Assembly: GCA_018389105.1 (NCBI GenBank)
Contig: JACATO010001431.1
Location: forward strand, 1-64,000
Direction: 5' to 3'
Length of the DNA stretch: 64,000 bases
Origin: Nautilus pompilius
Lineage: Eukaryota > Mollusca > Cephalopoda > Nautilida > Nautilidae
Positions 55,384 through 64,000 of this stretch are shown piece by piece (the first letter of the stretch is position 1; each line of letters starts with the position of its first letter). The notes below the pieces were generated by a model, which saw only the letters and a list, made by a program, of their open reading frames with translations, ran no database searches and was not told the origin of the DNA. Position numbers and translations under genes: made by a program.

Positions 55384-56996
55384 TTAGATCTGACTACGAT
55401 GCAATATTCTGACAGGTATCACGGGACTCTGTGGATTCGGCGTAGACAGGTGACAGCTAAAATCCCGATTGAACTGGTCTTCCTTCACATTAGTGACGGT
55501 CAAATCTGCGCCGAGGATGCTTCCGTTACTTCTGAAACACGGGAAATAAACAGCCCCAGTTCACGTCGAGCCTTTGGATGGCGGAGGGGGACGAGAGGAG
55601 AGACGGGACAAAAAGACGCCCCTCGTGCTTTCCTAAAGCCAAACTTTATATTGTAGTTGAATCCGCTCAACGACAGGTTGGTGTTTTAACCCTAAAGACC
55701 CGGTTGACGCGCAATGTACGGGTGCGTTTTATCCAGAAGTTTACATTTCTCTTACTATAAGAACCTTTCCTGACTCTGAGCCCCACGCGGAAATCGTCAT
55801 GTTGTAAATTCAGCTTGAGAAACTAAGAAATAACCTACAAAACCCCCGTGTTTGGGGGCGGTATCTCTACCCATGCCTAAGGCTTAGTTAGGCCCCGTTT
55901 GTTACATGCTTTACAGTCCCAGAGTCTTATCGAGGTGTACGTTCTTTCGCGGGGGGTCGTTTGAACAACGCCCAGGGGGTGAGGACGCGGACCGCGTAAG
56001 TCACACTCGAGAAAACAACAACACCGGGCGCGTGATTCCCGATTTTTACCTGTTAAAACGAGTCAGCGAGAATCCCGCCACATCTTCGAGTCTTCGGAAT
56101 ACTTCCTCCCCCAACTCGTTCTTAAACTTCCCGGTCCACACCACAGAAGCGAACGGGAAGTCGCTGCAGCTGAACCGGCCGGAACACCTGAAGGCGACGC
56201 TGTCTCCCACCTGAGCAAACGCGCTCCGGGGCCGATCGACCACCACCGGTGGGGTCCACTCGCGCCTGCATCCTGTGGTAGACGAAAACGGAGAGAGAGA
56301 GAGAGAGGGTTACAGGAGTTCTCGCGGCCGTACGCACAGCCAGTGCCGGATTTAGGGATAAGCTAAGCAAGCTGCAGCTCAGGGCCTCAAAGATGTCCTT
56401 GAAGCAAACCTGAGGCTGCAAGCAGAATAAAAGGCAAGCGAACTTACTGAGCACCTTCACTTTCACCAGGTTGGTCAGCTGCTCTCCGCTGCCATACTTC
56501 TCGACGACGCACCTGTACCAGCCGTCGTCAGAAGCGACCACGTTCCTCAGAACCAGGGTCTGGTTCCTGTTCACCAGCGTCACTCGCCCGCGGCCCAAGG
56601 GGAAAGCCTGGTAGGCTCCGTCGACCAGCTTGTACCAGGTGAGTCGGTCGTAGCCCGTCGCGCAGCAGTACAGCGTCTTCGCCTCCCCTCTATACGCAAA
56701 ATCGGCGCCCGCGAGCGGAGCGGAAAATCTGAGCTCACCTGGAAAAGAGAGAAGCGTGGTTATTTCTCGTCACATTCAATGGGAAGTGAATAGCGGTTCG
56801 CCTGTCGTCTCGGAAAGGACTTTTAACAACATCGACGCGAGTACATGATATTACTTCTCTTTACGTCCGCTGAGTATAAATGCTACTGCTACAAACCCGA
56901 TTTGCTTGACGGGAGACAGTAATTGTCCAGATGAGCATCAACCCAGCCAGGGGCCAAACTCAGCAGCACTAAGATCGGGTAACTTCTCGCTTGCAT
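55384..56996 (-). CDS. Gene C: secreted two-Ig-domain protein (FREP N-terminal-like)
   Basis: Coding exons on the minus strand: 56996 to about 56897 (signal peptide), 56738-56448 (Ig domain 1), 56272-56050 and 55531-55384 (Ig domain 2 split by a phase-2 intron); about 762 nt, 253 residues. The start gives MQARSYPILVLLSLAPGW, a signal peptide, directly after an acceptor (tttcgtttcag). Ig 1 shows YCC, LTWYK and DDGWYRC, the Cys, Trp and D-x-G-x-Y-x-C pattern of V/I-set domains. Ig 2 shows VAFRCSG, VVWTG and, in the last exon, LTVTNV then FSC. The protein stops soon after (HRSQI). Two N-terminal Ig domains in a secreted protein match gastropod fibrinogen-related proteins, but no fibrinogen domain follows in the window. 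The first donor (gtttgt) is weak, so the join after the signal peptide is tentative. Confidence 0.75.
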
Positions 56997-57086
56997 TTTT
57001 CAATTCCTGAAACGAAAGTTGAACATGTTGCGTTAATTAACTTAACATAACAGATGGAGAAGATAGAGGGAGAGGGAGAGAGAGAG

Positions 57087-58110
57087 ATGATGACGACGAC
57101 GTCAGTACACAGAGAGAGATATGATGACGACGACGACGTCAGTACACAGAGAGAGATATGATGACGACGACGACGTCAGTACACAGAGAGAGATATGATG
57201 ACGACGACGTCAGTACACAGAGAGAGATATGATGACGACGACGTCAGTACACAGAGAGAGATATGACGACGACGACGTCAGTACACAGAGAGAGATATGA
57301 TGACGACGACGTCAGTACACAGAGAGAGATATGATGACGACGACGTCAGTACACAGAGAGAGAGAGAGAGATATGATGACGACGACGTCAGTACACACAG
57401 AGAGAGAGAGAGAGAGATATGATGACGACGACGACGTCAGTACAGAGAGAGAGAGAGATATGACGACGACGACGTCAGTACAGAGAGAGAGAGAGAGATA
57501 TGACGACGACGACGTCAGTACAGAGAGAGAGAGAGAGATATGACGACGACGACGTCAGTACAGAGAGAGAGAGAGAGATATGACGACGACGACGTCAGTA
57601 CAGAGAGAGAGAGAGAGATATGACGACGACGACGTCAGTACAGAGAGAGAGAGAGATATGATGACGACGACGACGTCAGTACAGAGAGAGAGAGAGATAT
57701 GATGACGACGACGACGTCAGTACAGAGAGAGAGAGAGAGATATGACGACGACGACGTCAGTACAGAGAGAGAGAGAGATATGATGACGACGACGTCAGTA
57801 CAGAGAGAGAGAGAGAGATATGACGACGACGACGTCAGTACAGAGAGAGAGAGAGATATGATGACGACGACGTCAGTACAGAGAGAGAGAGAGAGAGAGA
57901 TGATGACGACGACGTCAGTACAGAGAGAGAGAGAGAGAGATGATGACGACGACGTCAGTACACACAGAGAGAGATGACGACGAGGACGACGACGTTAGTA
58001 CACACACACACACACACAACACAGATGATGACGACGACGGCGTCAGTACACACACACAGAGAGAGAGATGAAGATGATAACGATGTCAGTACAGAGAGAG
58101 AGAGAGAGAG
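57087..58110. repeat. Minisatellite of gatgacgacgacgtcagtac plus (GA)n
   Basis: About two dozen exact copies of GACGTCAGTAC plus a few variants, each preceded by GAC triplets and followed by a GA run. The unit is roughly 30-60 bp because the GA and GAC parts vary. It lies in the gene C leader intron. Each copy contains CGACGTCA, one base from the full CRE palindrome TGACGTCA. Confidence 0.96.
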
Positions 58111-58489
58111 AGAGGATGGGGCACGCACCACGGTAAACTTTGTGAATAATCTTTAGAAAAAAAAAAAAAATTCCCCTGACGGTTTTCGTCAGCATAAAAT
58201 ATTTTTTCTGCTATAAATCTTTTTTTAAAAAAAAGTTGTGGTGAAGACCTGAGAAATGAAGCACTGATTTCAGACTGTAAAAAAACATATTAACTAATTC
58301 TTTACAAAACCCGAACTATTATAGCTCGGTCATTCTAGTCAGAGACAATCGAACTCTCTCAAGAGATTTAATGAAGCTTTTGTTTATACAAAAAGAGCAG
58401 AAAAGACCGACAGAGTTGGAGGACTAACGATTACACTTAGAAAGTTCAAATACAGGCTACGCTGATTAGATATCCCCGCTTGATCACGA

Positions 58490-58700
58490 GCTATTGCTCA
58501 GGTGATGTGACATCTGGCCTTGCGATCTGAGTTCGAGTCCCGGCCCCGGCTTAGCCCAGCTTCCTTAGTAATTTTTTTTTTTTTTTTCCGCTCCTCTTCA
58601 TTCAGACGGCTGCTCCCGCATCTTGAGATGGAGGTCCTACCCAAGCCGCTGTAAAACAGGCATTGTCTTCTTCAGCCGGCGAGGGATAACGGCAGTAAAA
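58490..58700 (+). mobile_element. tRNA-derived SINE-like element
   Basis: GAGCTATTGCTCAGGTGATG resembles a tRNA head with an A box; GAGTTCGAGTCCCGG about 35 bp later is a good B box. A poly-T stretch and an unrelated body follow, ending near a TA-rich tail at 58.71 kb. It sits just inside the gene C leader intron, about 70 bp from the leader donor. Confidence 0.55.
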
Positions 58701-58768
58701 ACGTTGTCCAATATATATATAATATACAAGTAAATGAAAAATTGGACGAGCCAGCATCTCAAACTTAC

Positions 58769-58833
58769 CTTGTCTTTACACGGCGTGACAGAAGAATCTG
58801 GTACCGGATCCATCTCTGCTGTTGCTTTATATA
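58769..58833 (-). promoter_or_regulatory. TATA box and leader exon of gene C
   Basis: On the minus strand TATATAAAG (TATA core 58833-58827) lies about 60 bp before the donor at 58768. A start about 30 bp after the TATA box, near 58800, gives a leader exon of about 30 nt (to 58769). The ATG at 58813-58811 falls between TATA box and start site and would not be transcribed. The start site itself is inferred. Confidence 0.55.
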
Positions 58834-58869
58834 CATAATAACCAATAGGTGTTACATAATTTTATTATG

Positions 58870-61060
58870 TATACAGTATAAATAGCGACAGCTGCGTGTC
58901 GAGAGAGGAGGAAACAAAAGGAAAACGGGGAATGATCGTTTAAATAAAAAGAAAAAGGCAGGGGTGTTTTCTGGATGACTGGCCCTCAGACCGAGAAATA
59001 TGACGTAGGTGAGAGATTTGTTGAGTCAAAGCTGGTGGGAGGAATCCACGACACAAATAGATTGCCTCAAACCCGTCACATCCGGTAGTCTCTTGACATC
59101 GGTTGGTGGCATGTATCATAAAAGGGTCTAGTGCCCGCTCTACGGCATAATGTATAGATAGATATGACAGTATATCATAAGTAGGAAATGTCTGGTCAAT
59201 GGTTTCTGAAGCACTGACCGTAAACTTTTCTTATTGTTTCTTCCCCTTGTGGTTTTGGAATATTTATACGACAGAGCTAATACGATTTAGTGTCCCTCCC
59301 CCCCCTCAATAATTCTAGGCCTAATATTCAGAATAAAACTTCATGTAACTCGGGTAGAAAGCTGGTAAGCCACAGCGTGTTACTTGAATTTTAATAATAA
59401 TAATTATAATGATGATGATGATTATAATAATAATAATAATAATGATGATAATAATGATAATGGTGTCACACTAGGATTTTCAAAACTTCCCACCTCGTGA
59501 TTGAAACTTCTGTAATTAACAAACTTTTTTTTGAGAAATCGATACCAGTTATCGGACTCACACATGAATAAATATACTCGCTTTAGAAAACTTTGTGGGT
59601 TAAATAAAGAGTTTCCAATGTAAAACAGGCATTTTTTGCATATCTCTCTAATATTAAGCGAGCACTTCCTTGATTGTGCCAGACACGCACCGGTGCTCGG
59701 TGCCTGCAGTGTCGGTTTCCCACGAGATCACCTTCGCGTTGATGCCCAATCGAGGAGGGTGGGTGGGATTTGTGGGGAAAATTGTCCCCCACCTTAAGCT
59801 GGCAGGTGGGGAAATAATGGAAGTTTCGAAATACTCTGGCTTCCGTCCGAGGGCGACAGTCACGGGCGCCAATTAACGGCGAACCCCATCACGTGATCGT
59901 CCCGTCCGCCAGCCAATTAGAAAGTACAAATGGGTCGCCCCCTTATAACCTTTTCCGTCTCGCGGAAGAGTCCGGGAGTAGGTGACTAGAGAAGCGGGAA
60001 GGGCCTTAATACTGACTAGGAGGAGGATGAATGGCCTCTCTGTTTCCACGGAGAGCCCGGTGACTAACTCGGGACACCGTCCGGTACCAGCGGCAGCGCA
60101 CCCGCTAGTGGTCAATTAAAAAAAAAGTGCCCCCCCCCCTGCCATAGATGTGGCCAGATCACCATCCCCATCCCAACCCTGGTTTCTTTAAAATCGCTCT
60201 AATAACCAAGAAGCAAATGACGACAAAACACGCGTCACCAAAAAAACCACACCCGCATCACTGACTCTCCTCTGTTGCTGTCACACCCACCCACACCCAC
60301 CAAATTAGGGGTTTTCTAATAGTCTGGGCAAAGACAAATCTTCTGGCTATATATAGCACAGCTACAAGTTGGCTAAAATCCCAGCATAGGATTTGGATTA
60401 AATGAGATATGTTAATCTGTGGAATAAATTAATGGAGAAAATGTGGTTAATTGTAATGATAATATTAAACAGTTTAAAAATCATACAAGGGACCATCTTT
60501 CTCTTCTCTTTCTGTGTGTGTGTGTGTGGGGGGGGGGTCTCTCTCTCTTGTATAAGCTGGGATGGTTTCCTACCTCCCAGTAATGACGAAAATTTTTTTT
60601 AAAAAATGAGCACTTTGCATTATTACCATGGAAACGTTGCCAAGTTTTAGTGATATTGCACTACTTGTGTGTGTGCGCGTTTTCAAAATTATCCAGCAGA
60701 ATGATTGATACCCACCACTGCGCTGTACTCACCTTTTCAGACCTGACGCGTAAGGTGTGCTTCTTGTGAAACTGACGCAGCAGCTGTTACATTTCACAAA
60801 GGCAGGGAGTCTGCTCGGACATCTACTCTGTTTGATTGAGCTGCACTGAAATCTGGTGATTCTGACCGATGAGATAACATGAGAGAGTCAACCACAATCC
60901 CAATCAACAACTGGCTTTTACACCTGTTTACCATTTTCAAACTTTATTTAGTTTTTTTAAAAATCTGCTGTATGATGCTGAGAATAAGAGCAAGGAATAA
61001 GAATCATCTCAGCTCTATTGTAACATGACATCTCATCTTTCAGTGTTAAATAAGCAAAAA
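58870..61060. other. Upstream flank of gene C; no gene recognised
   Basis: Contains an AAT/GAT microsatellite at about 59394-59463. A GC-richer patch at 59.65-60.12 kb has a CCAAT motif near 59914 and TTATAA near 59943 on the plus strand, which could be promoter elements of an unseen transcript. A short GT/G run lies at 60513-60537. No coding exon was found. Confidence 0.35.
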
Positions 61061-64000
61061 AAAAACACAAGTAAAATGATTTTGTTTTATTAAAATGTTA
61101 TACTTACAAAATTCGTGGGACTAAAGCAGTTTCCAACAGAATTCATTACCTTTGTCATTCAATTAAAAGATAATAATTCTGTAATATTATTTCAAGCATG
61201 TACCACTTAAAATAATCACAATTTTCCACATGATCTTCTCCTTTCAATTTCACTTATTTAGACAATTTTACTTTCACACAAGCTAAGTTCACAACAAAGG
61301 ATGTTTGTTTTCCCATTTCTTCCAATGATATGACCGAAAGTAGGCGGGAAGGTAGTTAATGTTAACAGGCAACCTCAATTACTGCATAGTCCAAGTTATC
61401 ATTTTCTAATTAACCATGGTATTTACAGTACTTAAATTTGATGCTCTATCACCTATTCAGAATAAAGCTGTGGGAAAATACATGCAAACCAATCCTTTGA
61501 AGCTGCCCATAACTGAATATCATGGCATCCAGATTTTTCAATCTGAATCTATTAAACGTTAAAATGAATTGGCCTTAAACTGCTCCCTCAAGATCCTACC
61601 AGTAGAAGAATTCTTAAAATGCTGAACTGATCACTGATCTACAGAAACAGGGTGTTTATTAGCCATGTAGTGGGAATGTTCGAATTAAAACCTGGCCAGA
61701 TAATTACATTACAGCTGGGTTCCATTTGAATGTGTCTGGTACAACACATTGTGAAAGCATTTATCGTTGTCTCCACAAACTGTCTCATTCTCATTCTATT
61801 ATTGCTACTTTGAAAATAACTTGCTTGGTTTTCAGTACCAACCTGTCTGAAATAACTTTAAATGGCAAGTGTGCATTAGACTGAATACTAAAAATCAGTT
61901 GCCATCACATTTAGTAATACTGATCATCAAACTTGTATAATAATAACACAAAGGTAAATTAGATTAGACAAATAAGTTAATATTTGGAAAAGTTAAATTT
62001 AAAGCAAATCTCGAGTTACGATAACATTCAGTTAGTCTTAATACCCTAAATAACTCACATCCCTTAAAAACCACTAGGTTTAATTCAAAGCAAAACCCTG
62101 ACTTACATTTATCTGCATCTGTTAAATTAATTTCTCATCTATGAGGGTAATGTTTAAAAAAAAGATTTTGCACCTTCAAAACATAGATCTGCCTAAATTT
62201 GTCTAATACCGCCCAAGCAATAAACAACTGAAATTTAGGAAAAGCATTATTACTTCTACAGGTATACTTATCTGTTAAATACAAATCTCAATTATTCAGG
62301 CAAAAAAACAATATGTTTAGAATATTTTCCAGAAAATTCCTTTGTTCCATTAAAAAAATCTGAAAAGAAAAAAAGAAGTTATTTTAATTAAAAAGTACAC
62401 ATCTGATTCAATTTACCCTATATACCAAATACATGACTGAGTTTTAGTTTTTGAATTCAGTCTAAAATCATATGATGCGAATATGCTAGTAGAGCTTGTT
62501 GCAGAATCTGGAATGGTAAGCGAGAATTCCAAACACTGCATACCGAAAACTTGTATGGAACACAAAACAAGCTTCGGACCATCAATGTGTGTGAAAATAT
62601 TCCCACAATACAGTGCTACAGATGTTGATACTTCTCAGATAAATTGTCCACTGAAAAAACACTAAACTTCTTGATGCTACCTGCAATAATAGTTAAGCAA
62701 TGCTAAAAAGATTGAAAGTATTGTGCCAATGTTTAGCCAGGGAAAAGTCTTCTTTTATAGCAATGCACTGTGGGAATGTTTTGTTAACTATCATTAACCT
62801 TTTGTATATTCCATGACTCCTATCCATACCCATCTGCTTTACACTCAAAAATTATCTCTTCCCAGTTTCCTCCAGCAGCTAAAGAAAACAAATATGACAA
62901 AGCATCTGTCATTAACGATCTCTAATATAATTACAATAGCAAGTTTCCTTCGTGGCAGCAAGCTTAGGAAACAAGGAGAGACCCTGTGCCCATAGGTGGT
63001 AGGATGTATTCGTTACAAAATAGGTGAAGTTTGCAAAGATGAAGTGATGATATGATATGTTATTTTCACCGTCTCTCTAAGTGTCTCCAAGCTACTGCTC
63101 AAGTTGACTTTTGAACTTTCTTACCACAGACAAAATCTATGGAAAGTCTTATGTATATGCCTGACAAACAAACTTAGTTCTATCGAGTGACACAGAATAA
63201 ACTTACTGCTTTTCCCAATGTTAGCGAAAGGTTACTAAAAACTTGCTGGTGTTGAGTGCTGTGATCAGGCAAGTACCTGACTGTGTGAGCATAACCAAAG
63301 GCAGCAGCAGGGAAAGAACCGACTGAATTTACCACCTTCTGATGGAGTGGCTGATAATGATACTAACTGATAAGGCAGACCATATGCGAAACACACTAAG
63401 AGAGTTGCCATGACTGAACCACCGCACTGGCTTTCACATGCATGAATACAGATGAACAGTGAATTTTACACCGGACAAAGTTCACCAAATGCAAAATCAT
63501 ATTTCTATACTCACTTTGAGCAAGAGAGTGAGTGAGGTCGGTGAGTTCAGCAATTCAGTGTCAGTTCTATTTCACCATTCTTACTTTTAAACTGAAAAAA
63601 AAAAGAAAGAAAAAAACCATGTCGGACCTCATAGAAAACATTAAACCAATCCACAAGTCAGTCAAGAAAACGAAGACTTAAATCAGAGAATTAATTCCCT
63701 TTAAAATCTGTTCCGTCCTCAGCATCAAAACCGATTGCATTTTTTGGTTGGAAGTTTAGCTTAGTTTATAGTTAAAGTTTAATAAACTCAACAGCAAGAA
63801 ACTGCAATGCTTCCTATTTATGGCTCACCAGTGACAAAATTTTATAAATTCTGCTGACAATCTATTCACCGACCCAGATTCCTCTTACCACAAAGTCTCA
63901 AATAAAGATGGCTCTTCTGACTATTTAGCTGATTTTATAATTACATTTACATTCTTGTTTCACCTGTGACCAAATGTTATGAATTTTTTTTTTTTGTCTT
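61061..64000 (-). other. AT-rich stretch, possible 3' UTR of a minus-strand gene
   Basis: About 2.9 kb with no coding signal on either strand and few repeats. On the minus strand AATAAA (61091-61086) is followed by T-rich sequence, which would suit the 3' end of a transcript entering from beyond the window's right edge. There is no direct proof of transcription. Confidence 0.25.

Larger units (their letters stand above)
57006..58768 (-). other. Leader intron of gene C
   Basis: A donor gtaagt (68 down from 58768 on the minus strand) follows a short exon ending ACAAG at 58769. The acceptor tttcgtttcag ends at 57007, ten bases before the gene C ATG. The intron is filled by the CRE-like minisatellite and a SINE-like element. 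The layout, with the start codon just after a repeat-rich leader intron, parallels gene B. Confidence 0.6.

Noticed and set aside
58734-58813. Start codon upstream of the gene C leader donor (58813)
   Set aside because: It lies between the TATA box and the expected start site, and its frame meets a stop soon after the splice, while the ATG at 56996 opens a signal peptide.

Overview
The window is animal nuclear DNA: spliced genes with GT-AG introns, AT-rich introns, long microsatellites and minisatellites, a degenerate non-LTR retrotransposon, a Tc1-type relic and tRNA-derived SINEs. A secreted protein with two Ig domains, the layout of the N-terminal half of gastropod FREPs, suggests a mollusc, probably a gastropod. 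That is inference; no species can be named from the sequence.

Layout. (1) Positions 1-13762 hold a large inverted duplication: left arm 1 to about 4482, spacer about 4483-9469, right arm about 9470-13762. The right arm carries the first three coding exons of gene A (+). The left arm carries a broken copy of the same exons (-), with an in-frame stop, a lost donor site and a frameshift. (2) Gene A (9543-26775, +) has nine coding exons and predicts a 332-residue cysteine-rich protein with a signal peptide, EB-like modules and a membrane segment near the C terminus. Its large intron holds an antisense non-LTR retrotransposon (about 16335-20660). (3) Gene B (31643-44900, +) has eight coding exons and predicts a 295-residue paralogue. 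It has the same order of modules and phase-1 exons but ends in a GPI-type hydrophobic tail. Minisatellites and a long polypyrimidine tract lie in its introns. (4) Positions 45-55 kb hold no gene I can support; they contain two SINE-like elements, a dead Tc1-like transposase and a 2.4-kb, 60-bp minisatellite. (5) Gene C (55384-56996 coding, -) predicts a secreted protein of about 253 residues with two Ig domains, a TATA box near 58.83 kb and a 5' leader intron filled by a 1-kb minisatellite with CRE-like units. (6) Positions 58.9-64 kb hold no clear coding exon; part may be the 3' UTR of a minus-strand gene lying beyond the window.

Genes A and B were found by joining small exons by splice phase; almost no exon is obvious as an open frame. 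All internal junctions are phase 1 up to the last one or two. Exon sizes track closely between the genes (64/58, 159/168, 201/192, 93/93, 126/120, 141/126, 84/63), and both open frames run without a stop across all joins. This is the most notable content: an apparently undescribed family of small, cysteine-rich surface proteins, duplicated in tandem and by inversion, next to an Ig-type secreted protein. A role in recognition or immunity is a hypothesis only.
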